DNA of 64,000 bases, taken from the NCBI GenBank assembly GCA_001898505.1, contig MKTZ01000004.1, positions 186,001 through 250,000 on the forward strand. The letters run 5' to 3'. Source of the stretch: Sphingobacteriales bacterium 50-39 (lineage in GTDB: Bacteria > Bacteroidota > Bacteroidia > Chitinophagales > Chitinophagaceae). Below the pieces are notes generated by a model that saw nothing but the letters and a program-made list of their open reading frames with translations, did not search any database and was not told the origin of the DNA. Within the stretch, counting starts at the first letter, position 1, and every line of letters begins with the position of its first letter. The translations under genes were made by a program, and so were the position numbers. Of the stretch, positions 1 through 8,909 are shown in pieces.

Positions 1-806
1 CGGGTCCGCGGCCCGAAGTCATTATGCAAAAGAGCCACCGGTATCTTTTTGATCAGGCGGTGACCACTACGGGTGCGAAGATCGTAGAAGTAGAAGGACC
101 TGAGGGAATGGAGAAAGCTTTTTCCGAACAGACAGTGATGGCGCTTTTCTTTAATGCAGCGGAGAAACACAGCGTGATGCATGAGGAGTTCCTGGCCATC
201 GCCAAACGGCATAAGGTTCCCACTTTTTTGGATGCGGCTGCGGATGTACCCCCAGTGGAGAATCTCTTTAAATTTCAGAAGATGGGTTTTGACCTGGTCA
301 CTTTCTCCGGCGGGAAAATGATACGAGGGCCTCAAAGCGCGGGACTGCTTTTTGGGCGTAAGGACCTGATAGAGGCGGCCAAGCTCAATCATAGTCCGTA
401 TGAAGCTCCTATCGGCAGGCCTATGAAGGTGAATAAGGAGGAGATGTTCGGTATGTATGCGGCTTTGAAATCTTATCTGGCGAGGGATCATCAAAAGGAA
501 TGGAATGAGTGGCTCGAACGGGCAAAACACATTGCTACGCGTTTGTCAACGATACCGACCCTTACAACGGAGATAGTGGTAGACCCCGGACCTGCGAATG
601 CGTTCCCAAGCCTGGCGGTCGACTGGGACCATCAGCGGATAAAGACCACTCCCAAAGAAGTGTTGGCGGCCTTGAAGCAGGGCAATCCCAGCATTGTTGC
701 GGGAGGACATCAAAACAGATTGATGATCGGCGTTGTCCTGCTGCGGCCCGATCAGGTCGATATTGTGGCGCAACGTGTAAAGGATATACTGGAGCATGCT
801 GTCTAG
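1..806 (+). CDS. SelA-like PLP-dependent enzyme (aminotransferase class V fold), 5' end outside window
   Basis: The reading frame is open from base 3 with no stop before the first ATG at 24, so the gene begins upstream and about 268 C-terminal residues are visible. The sequence has the pattern of the SelA / D-glucosaminate-6-phosphate ammonia-lyase-like branch of the fold type I PLP enzymes. An Asp-Ala-Ala stretch (PTFLDAAADVPP) is followed by VTFSGGKMIRGP, in which the Lys encoded at 315-317 is the expected Schiff-base residue, and then by a small C-terminal domain. These enzymes usually carry out beta-elimination or racemase-like chemistry on amino acids or amino sugars; the substrate cannot be told here. 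A true selenocysteine synthase is less likely because no selB or tRNA-Sec context is visible. The stop overlaps the start of the PQQ dehydrogenase by 11 bases, which suggests one transcript. Confidence 0.75.
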   Translation, partial: GPRPEVIMQKSHRYLFDQAVTTTGAKIVEVEGPEGMEKAFSEQTVMALFFNAAEKHSVMHEEFLAIAKRHKVPTFLDAAADVPPVENLFKFQKMGFDLVTFSGGKMIRGPQSAGLLFGRKDLIEAAKLNHSPYEAPIGRPMKVNKEEMFGMYAALKSYLARDHQKEWNEWLERAKHIATRLSTIPTLTTEIVVDPGPANAFPSLAVDWDHQRIKTTPKEVLAALKQGNPSIVAGGHQNRLMIGVVLLRPDQVDIVAQRVKDILEHAV

Positions 807-2955
807 GAGTTATCTTTTATTATTTGTTCTTACGGCACTCTTTGGTTTCGGGTGCCATGGAAAGAGCAGCAATTGGGGAATGTATAAATCAGATGCGCAG
901 AGCAGCAGCTATTCCAGTCTGCGCCAGATCAATAAAGAAAATGTCCGGACCTTACAACTGGCCTGGACATTTGACCCCGATGACGCCCCGCCCGGTGCGC
1001 GACCGGCGAATAGTGAATGTAACCCCCTGGTGATAGATGGCGTGTTGTATGCCACTTCCGCGAGGCATCGGGTATATGCTGTCTCGGCAGCTACCGGAAA
1101 GATGATGTGGTCCTTCGATCCTTTTGACGGGGGACAAGGTGGAGGAGTATGTCGTGGCGTCACATATTGGGAGAATGGGAATGACAAGCGAATATTATTT
1201 ACGGGAGGAGATATTCTGTTTGCGTTGAATGCCCGAACGGGAAAGCCCATCCCTGAGTTTGGAAATGCCGGTAAGGTGAGCATGAATGTCGGCATCCGCG
1301 ATGATCCTCGTTTTATTTCTATCAAGCCCACTTCTCCGGGGATCGTTTATCACGATCTGCTGATCATCGGAAATGAAGTATCGGAATTATATGGAGCCCA
1401 ACCTGGTTATGTCCGGGCATATAATATCAGGACCGGCCGGCTGGAATGGACTTTTCATACGATACCCCAGCCTGGTGAAGCCGGATATGACACCTGGCCT
1501 GACGGGGCCTGGAAATATGCAGGAGGCGCCAACGATTGGGCAGGCATGAGCCTGGATGAAAAAAGAGGGATCGTGTTTTTGGCGCTGGGATCGCCTTCTT
1601 ATGATTTTTACGGCGCTGACAGGAAAGGGCAAAACCTTTACGGCAATTGTGTAGTGGCGCTGGATGCGGCGACTGGAAAGCATATCTGGCATTTTCAAAC
1701 CATTCATCATGATCTGTGGGATTATGACCTTCCTGCTCCGCCTAACCTGGTGACGGTGATAAAAGATGGTAGAAGGGTGGATGCCGTGGCGCAAACTTCC
1801 AAAGTCGGGTTTTTATATGTTCTGGACAGGGAGACGGGGACGCCCTTGTTCCCTATAGAAGAGCGCAATGTACCTGCCTCCGACGTGCCGGGGGAAGCAG
1901 CCTGGCCTACACAGCCCTTTCCATTAAAGCCTGCTCCTTATGCCCGTCAATCGATGACAGTGGATGATCTGGCTGATTTTTCGCCGGAGGGGTATGATTC
2001 TTTAGTAAAGCTATTCAAATCTCTACGGTATGAAGGCTTATTTACACCTCCTTCCATCAAAGGTTCCGTGAATCTTCCGGGGACCATCGGTGGATCAGAA
2101 TGGGGTGGCGCCGCCTATGATCCTGCTACAGGGGTACTCTATCTTAAGGCGAATAATTCCCCCGAAGTCGATCAGCTTAAGAAAATAGCACCTGAAGCCG
2201 TTACGTCCGACTCCCTGACGCCATTTCATACAGGACGGACGATCTATATGAGCTATTGCGCCAGCTGTCATAAAGAGGATCGGGGCGGAGATGAGCCCCT
2301 GTATCCTTCCCTTATCGGACTTGACAAGCGGATGACCCCGCAGCAGGCCATCGGTAAGATCCGGCAGGGTGGGGGGAAGATGCCGCCGTTCGAAGGAATG
2401 ATACGGGGGAAAGAGAGGGCGATCCTGACCTTTTTATTTTCCGGTGATGACAGAAAGCTTATCCAGCAGGAGTCCGACTTACTGGAGATCCGGCACAACA
2501 GGGCTGTTACGACGGAGGCAGCAGATACAGCATCCGCCTATCTCAACGTTCTGGCCTATGCGCCTTTCAGGGGAACTGGGAACTATCCGGGTATCAAGCC
2601 TCCATGGGGTGTGCTGAATGCCATCGACCTCAATACAGGTGAATATGTGTGGAAGATTCCGGTGGGTAATGACAGTGTTCTATCCAAAAAGAATGGGCAG
2701 CCTACGGGTTTGACCGGCTCGCCAGGACCGATCGTGACGGCTGGGGGGCTGGTATTTATAGCGGGTGGGAAGGATAAGAAGCTGAGCGCTTTTGATAAGG
2801 ATAATGGCAGATTATTATGGGAGGTGGTATTGCCGGCTATGGGGTCATCTACGCCCGCTACGTATATGTGGGAGGGAAAGCAATATATAGCCCTGTCTGT
2901 GGCGGGGGATAAGGTGCGCCCTGCGGGAAGGATAATGGCTTTTGCTTTGCCTTGA
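796..2955 (+). CDS. PQQ-dependent dehydrogenase with cytochrome c domain, lipoprotein
   Basis: This 719-residue protein begins with a lipoprotein signal (hydrophobic stretch, then LFGFGC, Cys about residue 20), so it should be anchored in a membrane facing the periplasm. The body is a quinoprotein beta-propeller of the membrane PQQ dehydrogenase type (glucose/quinate-like), with repeated W-motif blades such as TGKMMWSFDPFDG and TGKHIWHFQTIHHDLWDYD. A cytochrome c insert interrupts it, with the haem motif CASCH (Cys488, Cys491, His492) and a downstream KMPPF giving the likely Met ligand. The propeller resumes after the insert (TGEYVWKIPVGND). It likely oxidises a sugar or alcohol and passes electrons to its own haem. 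The substrate is not evident, and no PQQ biosynthesis genes are visible, so cofactor supply is unknown. ATG 796 overlaps the previous gene and gives a complete signal peptide. Confidence 0.87.
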   Translation: MLSRSYLLLFVLTALFGFGCHGKSSNWGMYKSDAQSSSYSSLRQINKENVRTLQLAWTFDPDDAPPGARPANSECNPLVIDGVLYATSARHRVYAVSAATGKMMWSFDPFDGGQGGGVCRGVTYWENGNDKRILFTGGDILFALNARTGKPIPEFGNAGKVSMNVGIRDDPRFISIKPTSPGIVYHDLLIIGNEVSELYGAQPGYVRAYNIRTGRLEWTFHTIPQPGEAGYDTWPDGAWKYAGGANDWAGMSLDEKRGIVFLALGSPSYDFYGADRKGQNLYGNCVVALDAATGKHIWHFQTIHHDLWDYDLPAPPNLVTVIKDGRRVDAVAQTSKVGFLYVLDRETGTPLFPIEERNVPASDVPGEAAWPTQPFPLKPAPYARQSMTVDDLADFSPEGYDSLVKLFKSLRYEGLFTPPSIKGSVNLPGTIGGSEWGGAAYDPATGVLYLKANNSPEVDQLKKIAPEAVTSDSLTPFHTGRTIYMSYCASCHKEDRGGDEPLYPSLIGLDKRMTPQQAIGKIRQGGGKMPPFEGMIRGKERAILTFLFSGDDRKLIQQESDLLEIRHNRAVTTEAADTASAYLNVLAYAPFRGTGNYPGIKPPWGVLNAIDLNTGEYVWKIPVGNDSVLSKKNGQPTGLTGSPGPIVTAGGLVFIAGGKDKKLSAFDKDNGRLLWEVVLPAMGSSTPATYMWEGKQYIALSVAGDKVRPAGRIMAFALP

Positions 2956-2988
2956 TCAGGGGGCGTTTCCGGATGGGCTGTAAAACTG

Positions 2989-3020
2989 TTTGGCCTCTTG
3001 GTGGTTTTTTTCTAAATTTG
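2989..3020 (+). promoter_or_regulatory. Bacteroidota-type promoter of tRNA-Arg
   Basis: A TTTG at 2989-2992 is followed after 20 bases by TAAATTTG at 3013-3020. This fits the Bacteroidota housekeeping promoter (TTG/TTTG, spacer about 19, TAnnTTTG). Transcription would start about 3026, roughly 35 bases before the mature tRNA. Confidence 0.7.
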
Positions 3021-3062
3021 CAGCCGTTTGGGCCAGTGGGGAGGACTTGCTGGCAGAATGAC

Positions 3063-3136
3063 GAGCCGGTAGCTCAGCTGAATAGAGCTCCTGCCTTCTA
3101 AGCAGGTGGTCGTGGGTTTGAATCCCGCCCGGCTCA
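3063..3136 (+). tRNA. tRNA-Arg (anticodon UCU)
   Basis: A complete 74-nt cloverleaf can be folded by hand. The acceptor stem GAGCCGG pairs with CCGGCTC, the D stem GCTC with GAGC, the anticodon stem CCTGC with GCAGG around the loop CTTCTAA, and the T arm GTGGG with CCCGC around TTTGAAT. The discriminator base is A. The anticodon TCT reads AGA, so this is tRNA-Arg(UCU). The 3' CCA is not encoded (ACCTC follows). It has its own promoter at 2989-3020 and a strong terminator directly after it. Confidence 0.95.
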
Positions 3137-3142
3137 CCTCTT

Positions 3143-3187
3143 GGGAAAGACAGTCAAAATTTTTTTTCTGTCTTTCCCTTTTTCTTT
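3143..3187 (+). terminator. Rho-independent terminator of tRNA-Arg
   Basis: GGGAAAGACAG (3143-3153) pairs perfectly with CTGTCTTTCCC (3168-3178), an 11-bp stem. A T-rich loop separates the arms, and TTTTTCTTTT follows. It begins six bases after the tRNA. Confidence 0.88.
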
Positions 3188-3515
3188 TAAAACCCGCGCC
3201 AGGCTTGTAAAGCAGCGATATGATATCATCTTCAAATTCGGTTTGAAAACTTTTTCCGTTAAAAATCATTTTTTTCGGGAACATCAAACCAAGTACTGTG
3301 TATTTTTCTTCTAAACTGCTCTCTTTAAATATCTTGTTGAGGTTTCGAAGGAAAAGGAAACCAAACTCCGTTATATTATCGTCTTCGGGATCCCTCCTAT
3401 CGAGGTTTGCAATGTCTAACATCAACCGGTTGATCTCCGGTTCCAGGCGGCCTTTAATTTCTTTGTAATCCGCCGGGCTGATAGAACCATTCGAGCGATT
3501 GTTAGAATGATACCA
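3180..3515 (-). pseudogene. C-terminal remnant of a serine site-specific recombinase
   Basis: Read on the minus strand, about 110 in-frame residues without a start resemble the extreme C terminus of large serine recombinases of Bacteroidota. They include PADYKEIKGRLEPEINRLM, then a helix-rich stretch, then KYTVLGLMFPKKMIFNGKSF and a final LLYKPGAGFKRKR. The frame is closed upstream by the TGA at 3516-3518, which is also the stop of the neighbouring lipoprotein gene, so the catalytic and DNA-binding domains are gone. The frame stays open through the tRNA complement, so its natural stop is uncertain and the lower boundary is approximate. It probably marks an old integration next to tRNA-Arg. 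Identification is from family resemblance only. Confidence 0.55.
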
Positions 3516-4031
3516 TCATGGCTTTGACCATATGACGATACTGTCATTGAAAGTTACAGATTTTGATTCTGCTAAAAATGAGGATTTGAATTTATCTGTG
3601 TTCGTAAATTCTATCAGATCAGTGGTCAACTGCGAGATCAATTGTTCCTTATTCAAATTTTTATATCTGTCATTTGGAATAAGAAAGTACATGTTTGTAG
3701 GCCTAAAATCTATAAACATTCTTCTACTATCCGTATTGATTCCAACCAAAAATAAAATCCTCTCATGCTCGGCTTCAATAAGTCCTAAGCTATATTTTGC
3801 AATAGCTTTTGTCGGTTTATCGGAATCACAAATGGCAAATAACCATTCATTCAGTGTTTTAAAACTAGATTCTATAGTGACTTCGGGAAGGTTATCTTCG
3901 TCGTCCCCAATCTCCACCAAGGTCGTATCTTGTTTTGTAATTGTACGTTTAGATTTCATGTTAGAAGCGTTTTTGCATGACTCATTTAAGAGGCAGATAC
4001 ATAAAATTAATATAAAAATCGTTACCCTCAT
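3516..4031 (-). CDS. Small lipoprotein, candidate immunity partner of the RHS protein
   Basis: This is a 171-residue protein with a lipoprotein signal peptide (MRVTIFILILCICLLNESC, Cys19), an acidic linker and a mixed alpha/beta body. No known domain is recognised. It is the last gene of the minus-strand RHS operon, 45 bases after the stop of the RHS-core protein. In polymorphic toxin loci this is the usual place of the immunity gene, which must match the variable C-terminal domain. A lipoprotein would act in the periplasm or at a membrane surface. The role is inferred from position only; a conserved accessory lipoprotein is equally possible. The region is AT-richer than its neighbours. Confidence 0.6.
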   Translation of the reverse strand: MRVTIFILILCICLLNESCKNASNMKSKRTITKQDTTLVEIGDDEDNLPEVTIESSFKTLNEWLFAICDSDKPTKAIAKYSLGLIEAEHERILFLVGINTDSRRMFIDFRPTNMYFLIPNDRYKNLNKEQLISQLTTDLIEFTNTDKFKSSFLAESKSVTFNDSIVIWSKP

Positions 4032-4076
4032 CCGATTAAATTATTTTTGGCCGAATGCATCCTTCGACCTTTAGGA

Positions 4077-7000
4077 TTATTCAACAACTGTCTTACTTAT
4101 TGGCCAGTTTTTTGTCTTCGGTGGGCTCATTCTGTCATTGTACGTATAGACTGCTATAACCAAGCAATTCCAACTTAGCATTACGTGCATTCGATCCGCA
4201 AGGATCATATATTTATTGTATTGACTATAGAGAGCAAGCGTTCGGGTGCGAACCCTGCCATATTCATCAACTCTGCTTGAGACTATGGGGTCAGCGGTAA
4301 CAGGATAAATCTCTACACCCACAATTTCCTTTGATTTCTCTTCTCTGAAAATCTGAAAATGGAAGTGGTATGTTACTTTCGGAAATTCCGTTGGCCAATC
4401 ATCATCTTCTATACTGAAAGATGTCAAGTCCACCAGTGCTTTTAAAAGATCTCCTATAGATATCTTGCCCGACCGAGTATTTCCCGACGCATCCTTTGAG
4501 TCCTTGCCATCCTCATTCTTTTTCGCTTTTTCTTCCTCCTGGTGCTCGTCGCTATCCTGGTTTTTGTCAGCGGCGTTGAAGAGAGAACCGTCCTCGTTAA
4601 TAAACCCTTCAGGCACCTCCATAAGCCCCTGCCCCATTGCATAACGCTGAGCATTGAACATCTTTATTTTTACACCGTCATTTTTATGATCGATTTCCTT
4701 AACAAGCGGGATATTAAAAAATGTCTCAACTCTCATCCCATCCGGATCGATGAATCGTAAAGGGTTGTTCAGCGCATAGACATAGGGGCTAAATCTTCTC
4801 GACTTTTCCGTCAGCGGATCAACATTAAACCACCTGCCTACTTGAGGATCATAATTCCTCGCGCCGTAATCATATTGCTCCCAACCCGTGCCATCATTGA
4901 ATTCCTGACTCTGCAGCTCTTTGCCATTATATCGATATTTATTCTGAGCGTACTGGGACTTCAACGCCTTATCGCTGATCCCCGCCATGGTAAGTCCAAA
5001 TGGGTAGTAATGCGTTTCCTCTAGGAGAGGGCCAGAATAATGCGTTACACTTAGATTATCAAAGAACACCGATATGCTCTTAGTCTCATTACTTAAGTAA
5101 ATATACAAATATCCATTCTTATTTATCCGGATCATACCCGTCGCCAGGGTCTTTAATGTATCCGGACCACCCAGTCCCTGCGCACCGCTGGCAGTTGAAT
5201 CGTAATTGAACTGGTCGTCGAGCGAAATATAATTTAAATATGCCTTCGGATTGGTTGGCGGCGTGGGGTTGTCGGCACTACGGAAGGCGTTGACACCCCC
5301 TAGCAAAGGGCTGGAAGTGGTATTACTCAATGTAGAGTAACTTCCTTTCGTAGTACCGGAGATTCCAATAATGCCATTGGCTAATGAGCTGAGAATTTCG
5401 GTAGTCGCATCCGTTGTACCGGTAGAGGTCTGACCGGACTTCCAATATCCACTGACGCCTACACGGTAGACATCTCCCGCCATTACTTTCAATATGATCG
5501 CTGGCCCCTCCTTTGGTGTGCTCCCGCTGATCCGGCAAACAGAGTCATTGGGGTTGGTGACAGTAGTACCGAAAGGATTTGTGCTGCCGTTGACATAATA
5601 ACTCCAGACACAGGTCTGAGGAATATTATAAAACAGGGCATTTTCCGTAGCCCGGTAAGCCGCCTCCATCGTCGCCAAGTATTGAGCTGTATCCCGCTGC
5701 TGTGTAAGGACCTCCCTCGTGTTGCCCAAATGGTCCTTTTCAAAGAAGTCATATTCCCATTTATAACCAGTCGCTCCGTTTGTCCACCGATGAAAGGCCC
5801 ATCGCGTACGACCCTCTTCGTGTTGGAGAAATTGAAGCGTGTCGATGCCCCCAGAGGGGTTGATGATGGTGTCCTGCTGCTGATAGACAAATCCACTCAG
5901 GTACAACGTAGTAGTAGCATGACGGGACAAGCTGTCCATGATCTGTTTGCTGATCTTGTTGCCCGTGGCATCGTAGGTATACAGAATATTACCTTTACCT
6001 TTAAAATGCACCAGCTGAGGTAGGCTCAGGTAATTGTAAATGATCGTATCTATACCTTTATTATTGTCGTGCGTTAGATTACCATTGCCATCATATCCAT
6101 AGTCCGTAGCCTGCTTAGCGCCCTTGTAATGAAAATCTCCCAATGTTGACAACGAGTCATTCTTTATATCCTGAACCTGGCTGAGCTTATTGGAATTTAA
6201 CTGATAACTATACGTCAACTGGTCAATAAGCGTTGAGCTAGTCACTTTTAGTCCTGACTGGTTCATGCTTAATATGTTTCCATTGGCATCATATTGCAGG
6301 TTGTTTACAGAATAGTTAACCGTAGAGCTATCCCAACTTGTACCCGAACTGTTCTGGGTAAAAGGAGCTGTAATCAGTCGGCTGACGTTGTCGTAATAGA
6401 AGTCATATTTCCTCTTTATCCCATCGCCACCGCCTCTCCATATTTCCCCGGCTATATTGCCATTAAATTGCCGGCTAGCATAATTTGTGCCGGTGATAGA
6501 TGCGGCAGAATCATAGCTTAGCTCCTGACCAAAATAATTCACGGAACTTCCACCAACATATTTCTTGTTGATACCTGTTAGCCATCCCCGAATGTTGTAA
6601 TCATATACCAGACTGTCAACCGTATTGCCCAGGTATTTCGCACGCATTTGCCCAAGTTCATTGTATTGTATGGAGTCAATAAGTTGATCCGAGGATTGAT
6701 TATCAATATTCTTCCAAATTCTTTTCAACCGCATTGCCTGATCGTACTCCATTTTCGTGGTTATAACATGATTTTGGCTAGTATTCAACGATTTTTGATG
6801 TTTTAATACGGCGCGGAGCATCTTGCCATTAAAACTATATTGCTTAGAGAGCGTATCTTTTCCGCCAGTGTAATTGGTGTTTCTCGTCTGGATAATCCTG
6901 TCATGGTCATCGAAAAAGCTGACACTATATATATAAGCATTCGTACTTCCGACTACTTTGGCTTGGGTACCGGTTTGCAATCCTCTGGTTTGTAAGCTCC

Positions 7001-8375
7001 TCGACATACGCACGGGATAGTAGGGAGAAGTTCCATAACTGGTCAGGAAGTAATTAGTATTAGTAAAGAAACTGCTGTCAATGTCTGTGCCCAGACCAGA
7101 TCCCGTACCCGCCACCCAGTTGTAATCGTCAAAGTAGGCTTGTGTCAATACTTCGTAGTTGCTGCTCGTATTGGGATAGCTAATGCTATTATAGGCCAGA
7201 TTTTGATGGTAAGCGCGGTTGTTAGCATCTGTCAGCAATCCTGTACGGAATGGTCGGTTTAAACTATCATATTCCGTAACCATCCATTTGGCAGGGCTGC
7301 CCGCCCGTAATACAGAATCCTGGGTCATGACCAACCGGTCCCTTACATCATATACTAACCATACTTCACCGACTCCCGGTATCTTTTTGATAATTGTCCT
7401 TTTTCGGGCATCGTATTCGTAGCGAAAGCATAATTCATTGGCGACACCAGGGCTGATGGTCCAATTACCACTAGTGGTATTGATGACTTCGACGGCCCTC
7501 GGCTGCAGGACAAAGCGTAGGTTATCGAGGCTGTCATAAACATAATAGGTGTTTTGCCATCCCACCGGCCCGGCCCCTGGAGCATCAGCCAGTTGTACTT
7601 TCTTCAGGATGAGTTGGCCCTCTTTATTCTTATACTCTATGATTTGGTGGCTTTGCTCATCCGTAACAATAGTTTTCTGCAAGAGGCCTGCAGAGTAAGT
7701 ACCGCTGTTTACGGGCAAACTGCCAATAGCAAAGCCAATGTCCCAAATCCGCACACTGTCACTGGCGGCATTGAAGAGATATTGTGATGCTATGCCACGA
7801 CCAACACCGACCCAGCTATTGCCGGGGGCATAGGCATTCAAGGGCCTGTCTAACGGTGATTGTTCAAAAGCTGTCTTCTCATAATAATAGGTCTGTCCGG
7901 GAAACTGACTTTTATTGAAGACGGAATCCTGTTGATAGGGGGAGAATTTAAAATCTCCATCATTGATAAAGTCTCCTGACTGGAACACGTTGGATGCAAA
8001 AGGCAAATATTTGAGCTGTTCTCTTCCAAAAGAATCGTATGTGTTGACAGTCACCATGTCTTTTAGGCTAGGGCTCATCTGTTTAACGACAGTCTGCAAG
8101 GGACGCCCAAGCCCATCTACATATTTTGTGATTTGCTGGGCATCTATCACTGGGCGACGCATGAGACTATCGGTAATCTGGACGGGTGCATTGGCTTCCC
8201 AGGTCCTGACGTAATTGACCCTTGTGCCACTATTATAGGGCACGGGATTTACTACCTGGCTGAAGACTTCGGTAAAGAAGACCAGGCTACCACAAAAAAG
8301 TAGTAACCTCCTACGCCATTGACCAGAGGAAAAACCGCACATACAATATTTTTTTATTATAGATGGAAAAGTCAT
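4077..8375 (-). CDS. RHS-repeat protein with DUF6443-type N terminus and unique C-terminal domain
   Basis: A secreted 1432-residue protein. A signal-type hydrophobic segment (about residues 22-39) leads into a DUF6443-like N-terminal domain (about 55-185, with QQITKYVDGLGRPLQTV). Many YD/RHS-type repeats follow (for example NEYDSLNRPFRTG-like and YDANGN motifs), then the RHS-associated core about 1110-1214: HYYPFGLTMAG, KYRYNGKELQ, YDYGARNYDPQVGRWFNVDPL and YALNNPLRFIDPDGM. RHS proteins build a shell around a C-terminal cargo released after the core. Here the last 218 residues (encoded by 4080-4733) follow DPDGM directly and match no family I know. The start overlaps the stop of the upstream redoxin-like gene by four bases, showing translational coupling. 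No type IX secretion tail is visible, so the export route beyond the inner membrane is unclear. Confidence 0.88.
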   Translation of the reverse strand: MTFPSIIKKYCMCGFSSGQWRRRLLLFCGSLVFFTEVFSQVVNPVPYNSGTRVNYVRTWEANAPVQITDSLMRRPVIDAQQITKYVDGLGRPLQTVVKQMSPSLKDMVTVNTYDSFGREQLKYLPFASNVFQSGDFINDGDFKFSPYQQDSVFNKSQFPGQTYYYEKTAFEQSPLDRPLNAYAPGNSWVGVGRGIASQYLFNAASDSVRIWDIGFAIGSLPVNSGTYSAGLLQKTIVTDEQSHQIIEYKNKEGQLILKKVQLADAPGAGPVGWQNTYYVYDSLDNLRFVLQPRAVEVINTTSGNWTISPGVANELCFRYEYDARKRTIIKKIPGVGEVWLVYDVRDRLVMTQDSVLRAGSPAKWMVTEYDSLNRPFRTGLLTDANNRAYHQNLAYNSISYPNTSSNYEVLTQAYFDDYNWVAGTGSGLGTDIDSSFFTNTNYFLTSYGTSPYYPVRMSRSLQTRGLQTGTQAKVVGSTNAYIYSVSFFDDHDRIIQTRNTNYTGGKDTLSKQYSFNGKMLRAVLKHQKSLNTSQNHVITTKMEYDQAMRLKRIWKNIDNQSSDQLIDSIQYNELGQMRAKYLGNTVDSLVYDYNIRGWLTGINKKYVGGSSVNYFGQELSYDSAASITGTNYASRQFNGNIAGEIWRGGGDGIKRKYDFYYDNVSRLITAPFTQNSSGTSWDSSTVNYSVNNLQYDANGNILSMNQSGLKVTSSTLIDQLTYSYQLNSNKLSQVQDIKNDSLSTLGDFHYKGAKQATDYGYDGNGNLTHDNNKGIDTIIYNYLSLPQLVHFKGKGNILYTYDATGNKISKQIMDSLSRHATTTLYLSGFVYQQQDTIINPSGGIDTLQFLQHEEGRTRWAFHRWTNGATGYKWEYDFFEKDHLGNTREVLTQQRDTAQYLATMEAAYRATENALFYNIPQTCVWSYYVNGSTNPFGTTVTNPNDSVCRISGSTPKEGPAIILKVMAGDVYRVGVSGYWKSGQTSTGTTDATTEILSSLANGIIGISGTTKGSYSTLSNTTSSPLLGGVNAFRSADNPTPPTNPKAYLNYISLDDQFNYDSTASGAQGLGGPDTLKTLATGMIRINKNGYLYIYLSNETKSISVFFDNLSVTHYSGPLLEETHYYPFGLTMAGISDKALKSQYAQNKYRYNGKELQSQEFNDGTGWEQYDYGARNYDPQVGRWFNVDPLTEKSRRFSPYVYALNNPLRFIDPDGMRVETFFNIPLVKEIDHKNDGVKIKMFNAQRYAMGQGLMEVPEGFINEDGSLFNAADKNQDSDEHQEEEKAKKNEDGKDSKDASGNTRSGKISIGDLLKALVDLTSFSIEDDDWPTEFPKVTYHFHFQIFREEKSKEIVGVEIYPVTADPIVSSRVDEYGRVRTRTLALYSQYNKYMILADRMHVMLSWNCLVIAVYTYNDRMSPPKTKNWPISKTVVE
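4080..4733 (-). other. Variable C-terminal (cargo/toxin-like) domain of the RHS protein
   Basis: These 218 residues follow the RHS core motif. They contain a charged low-complexity linker (about tail residues 57-90, rich in E, K, D and N) and a compact end rich in beta-type residues (PKVTYHFHFQIFREE, then EYGRVRTRTLALYSQYNKYM). No nuclease, deaminase or ADP-ribosyltransferase motif is recognisable. By analogy with RHS toxins this would be the effector; it could also be an inert tail. Confidence 0.6.
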
Positions 8376-8899
8376 TGATTTATTGATTGATTAAGGGCCC
8401 CAAAAATATCTGCGGGAGTAGCATCCTTTGTCAATATTCCATACAGCACCCCTCGCTCGCTGATCAGGTACATTTGTCCAGGAGCATCTACATCGCGGTC
8501 AAAATGCTGGTTGAGGGTAACATCGGTCAGCCACTTGAAAAGAGCCTCTTGAACATTTCCACTTGCCCGCGTCACCAGCGCCACCTTTGTAAAAGGAAAA
8601 CTGAGGGCAAGGCTATCATGCATCGAGGACAATGCAGTATCAGAAGAATATCCCGTAAAATCGGCGGCCGGCACTCCTACAATGAAGACCGAGGTATCTG
8701 CCTTTTGTACAGAATCAGCCATTGAAAGCATTGCTTTATCCGGATTAGTAGCGTCGAAGGTTAAAACTATTACTTTGTGGCCAGCAAAGGTTGACATGTT
8801 CAATTGACTCCCGTCCGGGCGGCCGATGGACAAAGCATAGAAGTTACTTGTATCAGACGAGTAAAGTGCCCAAAGAAGATATATTATTGACAAGTTCAT
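8372..8899 (-). CDS. Redoxin/thioredoxin-fold-like protein without cysteines
   Basis: A 175-residue protein with a short N-terminal hydrophobic segment (MNLSIIYLLWALYSS). The layout resembles the AhpC/glutathione-peroxidase branch of the thioredoxin fold: LNMSTFAGHKVIVLTFDATNPD at the position of the first strand and active-site loop, and VDAPGQMYLISERGVLYGIL near the end, like the VDxxGxxYLV-type segment of redoxins. There is no cysteine anywhere, and the active-site Cys position is occupied by an ordinary residue, so it cannot be a peroxidase or disulfide reductase. A chaperone-like or binding role for the two RHS-type proteins flanking it is possible but speculative. It lies 10 bases after the upstream RHS-like gene and overlaps the downstream RHS gene by 4 bases. 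Confidence 0.6.
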   Translation of the reverse strand: MNLSIIYLLWALYSSDTSNFYALSIGRPDGSQLNMSTFAGHKVIVLTFDATNPDKAMLSMADSVQKADTSVFIVGVPAADFTGYSSDTALSSMHDSLALSFPFTKVALVTRASGNVQEALFKWLTDVTLNQHFDRDVDAPGQMYLISERGVLYGILTKDATPADIFGALNQSINQ

Positions 8900-8909
8900 T
8901 TTATATGCT

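Noticed and set aside
28-806. Classifying the first gene as a true selenocysteine synthase
   Set aside because: Sequence fits the wider SelA-like group and there is no sign of selenocysteine machinery in the window.
3012-3425. Open frame on the minus strand across the tRNA and its terminator
   Set aside because: The lower part is just the complement of the tRNA; only the upper part resembles a recombinase C terminus, so it is reported as a remnant and not as a gene.
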